This document shows positions 12,187-24,111 of a stretch of DNA of 64,000 bases, piece by piece (the first letter of the stretch is position 1; the number at the start of each line of letters is the position of its first letter). The stretch covers positions 25,001 to 89,000 of the forward strand of contig JAODUO010000851.1 of NCBI GenBank assembly GCA_025642075.2. The letters are read 5' to 3'. A program made the translations under genes and the position numbers. Below the pieces are notes generated by a model, which worked only from the letters and a program-made list of their open reading frames with translations, was not told where the DNA came from and made no database searches. Source of the DNA: Ridgeia piscesae. Taxonomy: Eukaryota; Annelida; Polychaeta; Sabellida; Siboglinidae.

Positions 12187-12440
12187 CTACCACTTTCCCT
12201 GATCACGTAGTGCGTTCAAAGACCGCAGATTTAAAATCTTTCCCCTTTTGTTTAGGTCGTCCTCCGTTCTTAGCGCCATCCCGAGCGAATTCACTTTAGC
12301 GGTGAGCTCGCCTCTCGCCAAACTTCCATTTTTATTGTTTGTTACCGAATTTTGTAACTTGCTCATCAAAATACTTTTTTCGTTGCCGATTCCCTCAATT
12401 AAACATATTATTTCGTCATCTCGACAGGTCGGCTTACGCT
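12187..12440 (-). pseudogene. Myb/SANT-like DNA-binding domain fragment
   Basis: The reverse strand reads RDDEIICLIEGIGNEKSILM, then NSVTNNKNG, then LTAKVNSLG, then ALRTEDDLNKRGKIL. This resembles the trihelix/Myb-SANT-like domain (Naif1/zeste type) common in transposon-derived proteins. The tryptophans expected in the helices are degraded and there is no proper start or downstream domain, so I read it as a remnant. The open frame can be extended to 12552 but without family resemblance. Confidence 0.45.
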
Positions 12441-12534
12441 TAACTTTTTTCTCTACGCGCTTCCCACCTTCGCCGACTTCCGTGCCAAGCTTAATGTAAA
12501 CAAACACTGACCACGTCCTGCGATGAACCGCCGC

Positions 12535-12566
12535 TTTGACCCTGTGTGTCACCGCACAGGGTCAAA
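12535..12566. repeat. 12-bp perfect hairpin
   Basis: tttgaccctgtg at 12535-12546 pairs with cacagggtcaaa at 12555-12566 around an 8-nt loop. It lies just beyond the Myb-like remnant. Role unknown. Confidence 0.7.
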
Positions 12567-12744
12567 TCCCTGTTTCGAAGCGGTAATAGCTCTTCAATTG
12601 CCTCTCAGGATCGCGGTCTGCAGAACAACTATGCGGCGGCTAAATCGCACTGCGACCGGCTCATGCATACCGACTGAATCACTCGCTAGGCCACGGCACA
12701 GTTAGTCGGAGGGTAGTGTCTGTGCGGCTCCTAAGCTAGTCTGG

Positions 12745-13530
12745 GGACATGCATATGAGCCCTGCTGACGTCCCCTTCTTGAGCTATTTCACCGCTGCTT
12801 CCACTTCTTCGCGAAGGATGGGGTAGTTGTCGTTGCCGGTTGCTGGAGGGACGTTCAGTACTTCTGGGTCTCCTGTGGCTCTGTAGTTGTACAGCTCGGG
12901 GCAGTACTCGGACCACCTCTTTAGGATGTCCGGTTCTTCAGTCAGACATTTTCCATCCTTGGCCTGTATGGTGGTGGTTCGCTCTTGCTTTGTGCTGGGC
13001 AGGTCTTTCACCAGCTGGTAAGTTTTCTTGTTGTTATTCTTCTTCATGCTATCTTCGACGTCCTGGCACTGCTCTTCAATCCAGTTCATCTTTGCCCTTT
13101 TCATGCCTTCCTTGATTTCTTGGTTGGATGCCCTGTACTGCCTTACTCCTTCCGCATCTTTCTTCTTCAACTCCCTTCGTTTGTCGCACAGATCAAGTAA
13201 GTCAGCTGTGACCCAGGGCTTCTTGACTGGGCGATGTTTGCCAAGGATCTCACTGGCGGTGTTGGTCACTGCTGTGTTGAAGGTGTTGATCAACGTGTCC
13301 ATGTCTGTACCGTCAGCAACCAGAATGGTGAGCGCTTCAAATTTCCCTCCTATCATTGCGTGGAAGGCTTCTGCTACTTCGGGGTCCTTTAGCTTCTCAA
13401 GGTCAAATTTGATCCTGGCGTGGCCGAGTTTCTTGACCCTCTTCTGATATAGCTTGAAGGTCATCATGACGAGTTCATGGTCGCTTCCAATGTCGGCTCC
13501 AGGAAGTAACTCTACACCAAGTACTCGCCG
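12745..13530 (-). pseudogene. RTE-like LINE ORF2 fragment (linker between endonuclease and RT)
   Basis: The reverse strand keeps one open frame of about 250 codons: GADIGSDHELVMMTFKL (end of the APE endonuclease), ending near REEVEAAVK at 12784. A stop, then LKKGTSAG (the pre-RT GKSAG motif), follows at about 12750-12783. The catalytic RT is absent. Upstream residues in the same frame (13531-13692) do not look element-derived. Confidence 0.8.
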
Positions 13531-14422
13531 ATATATCAACAGGCTGTTGAGAAAATAATGCAGAACTTTATTTCGGTTTGAATTGGAACAAATTTCAACA
13601 GTAACTATTTCGGTGTCGTTGATGGTAGTGAAGGTACTTATAAATGTAATCAAAAGTATACATGAGTGAAAATTGTGACCCAATTGACTCAAAATAAATA
13701 GTTCCCATTAATTCCATATTAAGATAGCTTGTTTACAAAGAAAAATACCGAAGTTATATCGGCGTACTTTCATTTGGCAATGTCAATATATTCACGCCAC
13801 CTACGGACTAAACTGTGAAACTACCGTCAGCGCCGCTTGATAGCTAGTTCGCAAACTATATATAACGACTCAGCCGATCTCTCGCGTAGGCCGTTAGGTT
13901 AGCATCCAGTTTGTATTACTGACGTCATGATATCGCCAGCAGTTAAAAGGCACAAAGAGACCGAAATTCGGCAAAGACTGACTGTCGGTGTTTTACAGGC
14001 TGACATTTGATAATATTGAGAAAAAAAATTTATTACACATAATTAAAAAATAAGTGGTTTTTAAGTATTTGTTGTAAGATCTGACAAGTGGCCATCTTGG
14101 ATTTATGCAAATTACCAAAGGTGTTCATAGTTGCCGTTTGGGCAGTCAAGCATAAATTGTTTCTAGGACCTGATAAGCCCAAGCCAACCAAAATGTTCAT
14201 AGGATAGAATATTTATAGGATCGATATGAAATACATATGACTGTCAGTTGGATAAGTTCTTAAATTGATCACTACGCAATCAACATTGGGTGCATTGAGA
14301 GGTCTTTTCCTCTCAATGTTTTTCTCTGAAATTTTAGCACAGTTGATTTCTCATCCAACCTCATCTTTTTAGCCCATATGCGTTGTTGATTTCAAAGTTA
14401 TGTTCTCACCATGTACAATTCC

Positions 14423-14430
<8 letters not shown>
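13531..14430. other. Non-coding sequence
   Basis: No gene recognised. The segment at about 13770-13990 has moderate GC and resembles no feature I know. Confidence 0.45.

Positions 14431-14504
<74 letters not shown>
14431..14504. repeat. (AT)n microsatellite
   Basis: About 74 bp of AT. Confidence 0.95.
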
Positions 14505-14507
<3 letters not shown>

Positions 14508-14589
14508 AATATTAATATTAATAATAAATATAAATAATGTATTCACATGAAGAAATGGACCTCAACAGATGATAATGTAGCGAATGCTC

Positions 14590-15275
14590 TGCAGTAGTAT
14601 ATGGCGTCCATCTCTACAGGACGTCCGAACCTATAGAGGGGCAGATGTTGGTTCTGACGCCAACTTCGTGATTGGTAGAATCAGCTGGAAGTTGAAGAGA
14701 GTCAAGAAGGTGAAAACGGGCAAGCCTCACGCGACAGATAAATTAAAGAACACATACACATCTGCGAGGAAACTAAAAACAAATGCCAAGAGACTCAACA
14801 TTCAACCGACATTGAAGAGCAACGGCAGCTATTTCTTCAAGCCATGAAGGAGAGCGCGAATGTAGAGTTCGGATGGAAAAGAGGTTATAACAGTGAACTG
14901 AAGATTACGTACGACTCGTGGAAACTTATAGGTAGAAGGACATGTTTGAAGTTCATAAGTAATCAAGCAGCTAGAAACCTCCAAAATGGAGAACAGCAGA
15001 TGCGGATTACAAGAAACCTGACAAATGCACTACTATCGCTAACTAGCGGGACAAAAAAACAATTCCAACATAGCAATAGAAACAGTGTTCTATAGACTAC
15101 ATCCAACACGTTCCAGTACCATCATTAAAACATACCTAAAACATCATCTCTATATGTGAGTCGTTATACTAACAGCGATATATTATGCTTGTCTAATATG
15201 GAAGAATACGGTAAGAACTAACAAAAACTAGACGTATTCCACATGCGATGCCTCGGCTTCATATTCTCACCACTC
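14590..15275 (+). pseudogene. RTE-like LINE ORF2 fragment, internally deleted
   Basis: WRPSLQDVRTYRGADVGSD at about 14607-14665 is the endonuclease C-terminus of RTE/CFDP2-type elements, followed by GRISWKLKRVKK and linker sequence to about 15095 in shifted frames. KLDVFHMRCLGF at about 15232-15268 corresponds to the far C-terminal region of such ORFs. The whole RT core between them is missing. Confidence 0.65.
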
Positions 15276-15427
15276 GTCCTTTGGCGGCCCTCTGCAGATG
15301 ACCATCGTCTCTGTCCATTCGTTTTGTACCTCGCACAATAATATTTTTTTGGAGTCGCACCCTTTGGCTGTTTCGATAACAATACTGTGTCGTATCTTAG
15401 TCGAACTTGATCCGCGGCCGGCCGCAG

Positions 15428-17770
15428 ATGCCGGGTAGAATGCCGGGTAGATGTAGGGTATGCCGGGTAGAATACCGGGTAGATTTATGGTATGCCGGGT
15501 AGAATGCGGGTAGATGTATGGTATACCGGATAGAATGGCGGTTAGATGAATGGTATGCCGGGTAGAATACCGGGTAGATTTAGGGTATGCCGGGTAGAAT
15601 GCGGGTAGATGTATGGTATGCCGGGTAGAATGCCGGTTAGATGAAGGGTATGTCGGGTAGAATACCGGGTAGATTTAGGGTATGCCGGGTAGAATGCGGG
15701 TAGATGTATGGTATGCCGGGTAGAATGCCGGTTAGATGTATGGTATGCCGGGTAGAATGCCGGTTAGATGAATTGTATGCCGGGTAGAGTGTCGGGTAGA
15801 GTTAGGGTATGCCGGGTAGAATGCCGGGTAGATGTATGGCATGCCGGGTAGAATGCCGGTTAGATGTATGGTATGCCGGGTAGAATGCCGGGTAGATGTA
15901 GGGTATGCCGGGTAGAATGCGGGTAGATGTATGGTATGCCGGGTAGAATGCCGGGTTGATGTAGGGTATGCCGGGTAGATGTAGGGTTTGCCGGGTAGAA
16001 TGCCGGGTAGATGTATGGTATGCCGGGTAGAATGCCGGGTAGATGTAGGGTATGCCGGGTAGCATGCCGGGTTGATGTAGAGTATGCCGGCTAGAATGCC
16101 TGGTAGATTTAGGGTATGCCGGGTAGAATACCGGGTAGATTTATGGTATGCCGGGTAGAATGCCGGGTAGATGTATGGTATGCCGGGAAGAATGCCGGTT
16201 AGATGAATTGTATGCCGGGTAGAGTGTCGGGTAGATGTATGGTATGCCGGGTAGCATGGCGGGTAGATGTATGGTATGCCGGGTAGAATGCCGGGTTGAT
16301 GTAGGGTATGCCGGGTAGATGTAGGGTTTGCCGGGTAGAATGCCGGGTAGATGTATGGTATGCCGGGTAGAATGCCGGGTAGATGTAGGGTATGCCGGGT
16401 AGCATGCCGGGTTGATGTAGGGTATGCCGGCTAGAATGCCTGGTAGATTTAGGGTATGCCGGGTAGAATACCGGGTAGATTTATGGTATGCCGGGTAGAA
16501 TGCCGGGTAGATGTATGGTATGCCGGGAAGAATGCCGGTTAGATGAATTGTATGCCGGGTAGAGTGTCGGGTAGATGTATGGTATGCCGGGTAGCATGGC
16601 GGGTAGAGTTAGGGTATGCCGGGTAGAATGCCGGGTAGATGTATGGTATGCCGGGTAGAATGCGGGTTAGATGTATGGTATGCCGGGTAGAATGCCGGGT
16701 AGATGTAGGGTATGCCGGGTAGCATGCCGGGTTGATGTAGGGTATGCCGGCTAGAATGCCGGGTAGATTTAGGGTATGCCGGCTAGAATGCCGGGTAGAT
16801 TTAGGGTATGCCGGGTAGAATACCGGGTAGATTTATGGTATGCCGGGTAGAATGCCGGGTAGATGTATGGTATGCCGGGAAGAATGCCGGTTAGATGAAT
16901 TGTATGCCGGGTAGAGTGTCGGGTAGATGTAGGGTATGCCGGGTAGCATGCCGGGTAGAGTTAGGGTATGCCGCGTAGAATGCCGGGTAGATGTATGGCA
17001 TGCCGGGTAGAATGCCGGTTAGATGAATTGTATGCCGGGTAGAGTGTCGGGTAGATGTAGGGTATGCCGGGTAGCATGCCGGGTAGAGTTAGGGTATGCC
17101 GGGTAGAATGCCGGGTAGATGTATGGCATGCCGGGTAGAATGCCGGTTAGATGAATTGTATGCCGGGTAGAGTGTCGGGTAGATGTAGGGTATGCCGGGT
17201 AGCAGGGGAATTGGTATGCCGGGTAGAATGCCGGGTAGATGTATGGCATGCCGGGTAGAATGCCGGTTAGATGAATTGTATGCCGGGTAGAGTGTCGGGT
17301 AGATGTAGGGTATGCCGGGTAGAATGCCGGGTAGATGTATGGCATGCAGGGTAGAATGCCGGTTAGATGTATGGTATGCCGGGTAGAATGCCGGGTAGAT
17401 GTAGGGTATGCCGGGTAGCATGCCGGGTTGATGTAGAGTATGCCGGCTAGAATGCCGGGTAGATTTAGGGTATGCCGGGTAGAATACCGGGTAGATTTAT
17501 GGTATGCCGGGTAGAATGCCGGGTAGATGTATGGTATGCCGGAAAGAATGCCGGTTAGATTAATTGTATGCCGGGTAGAGTGTCGGGTAGATGTAGGGTA
17601 TGCCGGGTAGAATGCCGGGTAGATGTATGGCATGCCGGGTAGAATGCCGGTTAGATGTATGGTATGCCGGGTAGAATGCCGGGTAGATGTAGGGTATGCC
17701 GGGTAGCATGCCTGGTTGATGTAGGGTATGCCGGGTAGAATGCCGGGTAGATGTAGGGTTTGCCGGATAG
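15428..17770. repeat. 2.3-kb minisatellite, ~32-bp unit (TGCCGGGTAGAATGCCGGGTAGATGTATGGTA type)
   Basis: The half-units are TGCCGGGTAGA and ATGTANGGTA variants. Because 32 is not a multiple of 3, the reverse-strand frames cycle every 96 bp and stay open for up to 258 codons (YPAYHTSTRHSTR-type repeats); these are not genes. TTAGGG words occur inside but not in tandem. Confidence 0.95.
15921..16600. repeat. Higher-order 340-bp tandem duplication inside the minisatellite
   Basis: 15921-16260 and 16261-16600 are copies at exactly 340-bp spacing. By eye I find one substitution in the body (16081 a versus 16421 g) plus a few differences at the left edge. A third partial copy with an extra unit follows at about 16690-16960. 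Confidence 0.8.
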
Positions 17771-17860
17771 CAGTTCTAGTCTTCTTCGAAAACAACTTTA
17801 TTCAAGAAAAAGGTGGCCATGTCCGTATTCAGACTGCACGTGTATTATTATAATTTCTAT

Positions 17861-18155
17861 CTACACAAAATATGTCGCTCAACACAACGTGTTGCAGGGG
17901 GCTCTCTCCACCAGTCTCCCCCAAATCCCAATGTCCTGCCTCCAGCCTAACCGCAGCAGTATACAAAAATACCACCAATCCACAGTTAGGACTCGTGCTA
18001 GTGACTTGCTAGATGGCGACACCGGCCGTTTTGTATCCCAGTGTCTCATCACCTACGGTTTAGGTTAGCATTGTGACTGAGGAGCGAGCGAGAGATATAG
18101 CGACAGAGAGAGAGAGACATAGGGAGAGACAGAGAGACAATGGAGAGAGAGAGCG

Positions 18156-18206
<51 letters not shown>

Positions 18207-18357
18207 TAAAGTGATATTGAAATGTTGGGACTGCATAGAAGATTCAGCATTCTACCAGAAGACATGACATTAGAAGGCATGGAGGGATGTTGAAGATTTG
18301 TTTTCCCGTGACGTTCTATAATTATGTTCATCACTGGCTGCGGATTCTGATTTGCAT
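17861..18357 (+). repeat. Composite repeat, copy 1 (A - GA microsatellite - B)
   Basis: Part A (17861-18090) has tacacaaaatatg-cgctcaacaca and gatggcgacac-. A short GA-rich tract (18082-18204) and part B (18215-18330; gactg-atagaag, cattctac, ccgtgacgtt) follow. The same order recurs from 18358. Confidence 0.75.
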
Positions 18358-18704
18358 CTAGACAAAATATGCGGCTCAACACAATATCTTTGTGCAGGGG
18401 GCTATCTCCTCCAGTCTCCCCCAAATCCAACTTTCCTGCCTATAGCCGAACCACAGTGCCGTCTTGCGGAACACTAAAATATCAACGCCTCACAGTTGCG
18501 ACTATTTAATCGCTAGATGGCGACACTACCCGTGTTGTATCGTAGCGTCTCAGCAGCTAGGGTTTAGTTTAGCATTGTGATTGAACGAGCGAGCGAGAGA
18601 AGAAGAGAGACAGCGAAAGAGAGACACACAGACAGAGAGAGAGAGACACTGAGACACAGAGACATAATAAACATATGTGTGTAGAGAGATAATTAGAGAG
18701 AGAG

Positions 18705-18744
<40 letters not shown>

Positions 18745-19560
18745 CAGACGAGACTGAGACTGAGACTGAGACTGAGACTGAGACTGAGACTGAGACTGAG
18801 ACTGAGACTGAGACTGAGACTGAGACTGAGACTGAGACTGAGACTGAGACGGAGACGGAGACGGAGACCGAGACTGAGACTGAGACTGAGACTGAGACTG
18901 AGTGAGACGAGACGAGACGACGAGACTGAGACTGAGACGGAGACGGAGACGGAGACGGAGACGGAGACGGAGACGGAGACGGAGACGGAGACGGAGACGG
19001 AGACGGAGACGGAGACGGAGACGGAGACGGAGACGGAGACGGAGACGGAGACGGAGACGGAGACGGAGACGGAGACGGAGACGGAGACGGAGACGAAGAC
19101 GGAGACGGAGACGGAGACGGAGACGGGGAGACGGGGAGACGGAGTGACGGAGTGACGGAGTGACCGAGTGACAGAGTGACAGAGTGACAGAGTGACAGAG
19201 TGACAGAGTGACAGAGTGACAGAGTGACAAATTGACAGAGTGACAGAGTGACAGAGTGACAGAGAGAGATAAGTTGATATTGATATTGATATTGATATTG
19301 ATATTGATATTGATATTGATATTGATACTGATACTGATACTGATACTGATACTGATACTGATACTGATACTGATACTGATACTGATACTGATACTGATAC
19401 TGATACTGATACTGATACTGATACTGATACTGATACTGATATTGATATTGATATTGATTTTCGGGGACTGAGTAGAAGTTTCAACATTCTACTGTAGAAT
19501 ATAACGTCGGAAGACGTGGTGGGATGCTGAAGAATTGTTTTGCCGTGACGTTTTAAATGT
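18358..19560 (+). repeat. Composite repeat, copy 2 with expanded microsatellite core
   Basis: Part A at 18358-18600 and part B at about 19462-19555 match copy 1. The core between them grew to about 860 bp: GA-rich (18590-18750), (GAGACT)n 18751-18900, (GAGACG)n about 18935-19125, (GAGTGACA)n about 19140-19262, then TGATAT/TGATAC hexamers 19274-19455. Long open frames over it are repeat artefacts. Confidence 0.75.
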
Positions 19561-19722
19561 CTGCAGGAACCACGCCGTCTCGTTCACTACCTCAGTACTG
19601 CCATTGATGATATCGGGAGACGTGGACAGGAGTGTTGTTGAAGGTTTTCATGAAACATACTTATTCAGTTTCAGCCGGGAGGGTGCACCTCGATCAGCGC
19701 TTGGGTACTCCATTCTCATACG

Positions 19723-19723
<1 letters not shown>

Positions 19724-19785
<62 letters not shown>

Positions 19786-19809
19786 TGTGTGTGTATGTGT
19801 ATGTGTTTT

Positions 19810-19850
<41 letters not shown>

Positions 19851-19862
19851 TGTGTGTGTGTG

Positions 19863-19912
<50 letters not shown>

Positions 19913-19948
19913 TGTGTGTCTCTGTGTCTCTGTGTGTGTCTCAGACCA

Positions 19949-20008
<60 letters not shown>
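19724..20008. repeat. Interrupted (GT)n followed by (AT)n
   Basis: GT from 19724 to about 19946 with small interruptions, then pure AT from 19952 to 20008. Confidence 0.95.
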
Positions 20009-20012
<4 letters not shown>

Positions 20013-21018
20013 TGTGTTGGTGTTGTATTGTGTAAAAATGTTGGTAGATATATCAATAACAACATGAATTATGTATTAACAACATTATTTAATGTCACAT
20101 ATGTTTATACAATTCGTAGTTCTGACAGCAGGTGTACTTTATATAGTCTAAGTCACGCAGCCAAAGGTGATTTGAGAGTTATGATTTATCAACAATATTG
20201 TTTCAAATGAAAATATAAATAATGTTTACAATCTATATAGCATAAGCAATAATTTCGTAAAGATGAGCTTCCTATGTTTATGGTACTCTTGATTGGCTAA
20301 TCGTCGTAGTATCTGCTAAACTGTTTTATAAACAATATTAATTACAACAATAATATTGTAGTATGCTGTGAAAGCACGCTTAGATTTCTCAGCTGTTGGA
20401 TTCTATCGTTGCGAAACAGTAGATTATTTATGTCAGCTTATAAAAGACGTGTGAATATAATTGGGACTGTACATGTATATTCACGATAAAATCAACAATT
20501 ACACACAATATCATACTATTATACAGCGGCAAACATCTCACTGAAATAATATTTGAAATATTTTTACGTATTACGATTAAAGCATATACATTAAAAATAC
20601 AATTTACTTAAACGTATTCTAAAATATATTAAAAAGGATAGGAAAGTTACATTGTCTGTTAAAATACCTGAACATCATTAACCGTTCTGGCAATGTTCCA
20701 AAAACCACGGAATCACATAGTGTTTTTGCGATTTGTGTTCGCCCTTTGAATTGGTACCTCGATGCAACATATCAACATAATTTGAAAGTACGTGCGAATG
20801 TCAGGAACATAACATGAAAGGTATGGAACATTTTGAAGCCTGCAATGTACATACATGTGTATACAGTCATACTTTACATATTTTGATTAAAATTGTACAC
20901 ATCTTATTGTACAGTTTGTTTCTATGTAACTCACATCCATGTATACTAAACGTGCCATATAGAAATACATAAATGGGATATAACTGCTTCTACGAAGCGT
21001 GCCATCAGCTGTTGGACT
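20009..21018. other. AT-rich non-coding region, 3' side of the TLR gene
   Basis: No gene recognised. It should contain the 3' UTR of the minus-strand TLR. Confidence 0.5.
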
Positions 21019-23992
21019 TCATTGTCTTTCACTGTCATCGGTGTGTTTTTGCCGGGACAGCAACAACTGTATCACATCGAAACGACGTCGACATCTCTCC
21101 TGCTCGGGGTCACGCAACAGTTCATTGCGCATGCGCCGCCAAAACGTCAGATCCGCCTCCTCGTCATCGTCTACATCACAGCACCTTAGCACAACGCATG
21201 GGGAGTTTGGCAACAGGAGTTGTCTCAGACGACGGGGAACGGAAGTAGGTCGGATGTCGTCGAACAAGACAAATATATACTTGGACAGCGGCTTGCTGCT
21301 GTCGAGCGCCGTCGCCAGGTAGTTCATGCAGTCGCTGTCGTCGATGAACTCTCGCGTCAAACACACGACCACCTTATCACTGCTCTGGAAACCGCGAACG
21401 AAGTTGTGCATTTTCGAGGCTCCGCCGAGGTCGTCGCGATCGCCAACGTAGAGACGCAAGCCCCACTCGTCCTCGGCTCGAGGCAGCAGACGCGTGCACA
21501 CCCAGCGCGAGATTCTCGCCACGCCGCCCTCCTGGTCACGAACATTGGAGGCATGCAGGAAATACGTCACCATGACGTCATGCAGTTTACCTTGTTTACT
21601 GGAGGTCGACCATCCACCTCGCAGCCAGCAGATAATCAGGTGATACTTAATGTACCATCGATGATAACGCACAAGCAACGCGACTACACAGGTTAAGCTC
21701 ACGACAGCTAAGATTGGTACAACAATAGGCAATACGGATACGTCACATCCGGCTTCGAGGCGTTTCAGTTCTATCGTACTCAATGGCGTGTCTGTGCTCT
21801 CTCCGTACGAGCACGTAAGGTTTTCTCGAGCTGGAATTTGTGCTGACGACACTCGGATCCAGCGTATGAACGACAACGTTTCGCAATTACACGCGAACAT
21901 CTCGCGTTGTATGTTTATTGTCAGATGTCTGATATGAACTTGTTGGTCCAACGTCGACATAAATGTATCAGTCAGGGTTATGAGACGATTACCACTCAGG
22001 TCGATGTATTCCAAGTTTATTATATGGTCCATGTAAATATCGATTCGGGTAAGTTCGTTGTCGGCAAGTGTTAGGCGTTTCAAACGGGTACATTGTTCAA
22101 AAGCTCGTGGGTTGATCCGTCTGAGTTTGTTATTTGAGAGATTAAGATCCTCTAGCAGACGCAAGTGCGAAAAAGTACCTCGGAAATCCGCTCCAGTCTC
22201 ACCCAGAGAATTGTGGGATATATTCAAGAAACGCAGATATGGAAAAGACTGCATAAACTCAGGCGTGATGACTTGAAGAGTTCCATGACTCATGTCTAAT
22301 ATCTCGAGACGACTCTTGCCGAGAAGACGACAGTCACTGCACAGGACCTTCGTCAATTTGTTTAGCGACAGGTTAAGGAAACGCAACTGAACGTGACTTA
22401 GACATGCGTAGCCCTCTACTTTTTTAGGGGTCATCGAACCATAGGCCGCCATGTCAAGATATTCTAATGAAGCGGGAATAGGTAAAATACCAAATCTGAG
22501 TGGTTCGCTGCACGGAGCAGTGTCGTTTGTGATGAGCGACGTCGACTTGGTGAGCTCTGGAGGCCGCACGGGGAAGTAGTCATCCACGTCAAACAGGCAA
22601 CTACTGTTGTAGCAGTACGACCAACGGAAGTCGTCGACACGAGATCCAGTGTGTGAGATGCTCATTGTGCGGATAGTGGGAAAGATCACCGTTAAGTTGG
22701 AATCTGGTGGGTTTATAAACATCAGAGCGTTGTAGTCAAGACTGAAATCTCGCACATTCGACAGACACCCAGCGTAGTTGAAGTGTAAGCCGCTGATGTG
22801 AGCAGACTTGATACTCAACCGTTTCAAGTGACGCCAGAATGGGAAGCAGAAATCGGAATCTTTAAATATCGCCACATCTCCTTGCATGCCGTCCAACACG
22901 ACCGTGTCGATTGACGTGTTGGTCGTCACGGCTAATGACGACATTGTCTTTCCGTACTTCAGCAGTCGATTGCAAGAAAGGACAAGTGAGCGTAGGTTTG
23001 GTAGGTTAGAAAACGCGCCGGGCTGGAGTTTCTTTAAGGTAAGCATGCGACGAAATGTCAAAGTCGTGATATTAGAGTCCCGTATGTTGTCGAACATGGC
23101 GGCGGTGATCTGTGTGAATTCCATCGAGTCTCTATAGAAGTCGAGCACCTCAAGTCGAGGCAGACGAGTGTATTCGACCGGTATGATGGCGTCACCTACG
23201 GCGCTCAGAGACAACACTCGCAGCTCCGGGGTGTATGATGCGAACTGCGTCGGATATGACATCATATGAAGATTGGTCATCATGAGCACGCGCAGTGAAA
23301 TGAGTCCGACGAAGACACCAGACGGAAGTGACGTGATATTATTATCATTGAGAACCAGTTGTTCGAGGTTTATTAATTGTCGAAAACAGTTCTTTCGTAG
23401 CGTTATTATGGAACTACGAGTTAAGACCAAAATGCGTAGCTCAGTCATGTTCGCAAAAGCTGTTTCACCAACTATGGCTATGTTGTTTTCACTGAGGTCC
23501 AACTGTTTCACGTTATTCGGAATCAGTGTCGGAACGCGGGTAAAACCACGTGATCTACAATTCACGACAACACCTGTATAAGCGTCCGACGAAAGCCACT
23601 TGTTGCGATCAGCAATCGATGACCCATTTGACTGTGCGCACGGAAGACCCGAACCGAGCGATGTGCGCAGGCAGAATGCAATGAACCCGAACGTCACGAG
23701 TCGGCGGCTTCTGGCTGAACGATCGAAGGTGTTGGAGCTTCTAAAACACAACGATGGCAACACTGAGCCGACCAGTGCAGGTGTTCTGCACCTGGGGCTC
23801 TTACAAAATATCAAACATGTATTACTATACTGTCTGATACGTTTTGCAAAGTGCGTGATTTCAAACACACATATGTAGACACACACATACATACATACAT
23901 ACATACATAAAAAACCAACACAAACACATGCACATACACAAACTTACACATACATGCACACACAAACACACATTCACACACATTCACACACA

Positions 23993-24068
<76 letters not shown>

Positions 24069-24111
24069 AAAACACGTGTTCGTTGTCTCATTCTACTTAC
24101 ACTGTCGCCAT
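21019..24111 (-). CDS. Toll-like receptor (LRR ectodomain, TM, TIR), two-exon model, 910 aa
   Basis: Exon 1 24111-24101 (ATGGCGACAGT, good Kozak context) is followed by donor GTAAGT. Acceptor ...gtgttttag leads to exon 2 23740-21019. The phases join exactly (2+1) and total 911 codons with the stop. A frame open to 23904 lacks a sensible start because it runs into a microsatellite. Signal-anchor-like hydrophobic stretch at 18-30, about twenty leucine-rich repeats at about 80-610, LRRCT with CNC at 619-669, TM 671-695, cytoplasmic TIR 724-875. In the TIR, box 1 is HDVMVTY, box 2 GDRDDLGGA (the usual RDxxPG has G for P) and box 3 FW at 869-870. It should be a plasma- or endosomal-membrane innate-immune receptor that recruits TIR adaptors. 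Several NxS/T sequons lie in the ectodomain. No stops or frameshifts. Confidence 0.93.
23881..24065. repeat. CA/ACAT microsatellite inside the TLR intron
   Basis: (ACAT)n at 23881-23908 and pure CA at about 23996-24065, both within the predicted intron (23741-24100) between the start codon and the signal peptide. Confidence 0.9.

Noticed and set aside
15428..17770. Direct repeats as a CRISPR-like array
   Set aside because: Continuous tandem units without unique spacers, in a eukaryotic context.
17019..17795. 258-codon reverse ORF over the minisatellite
   Set aside because: Frame cycles with the 32-bp unit; TTAGGG words are isolated, so it is not telomeric either.
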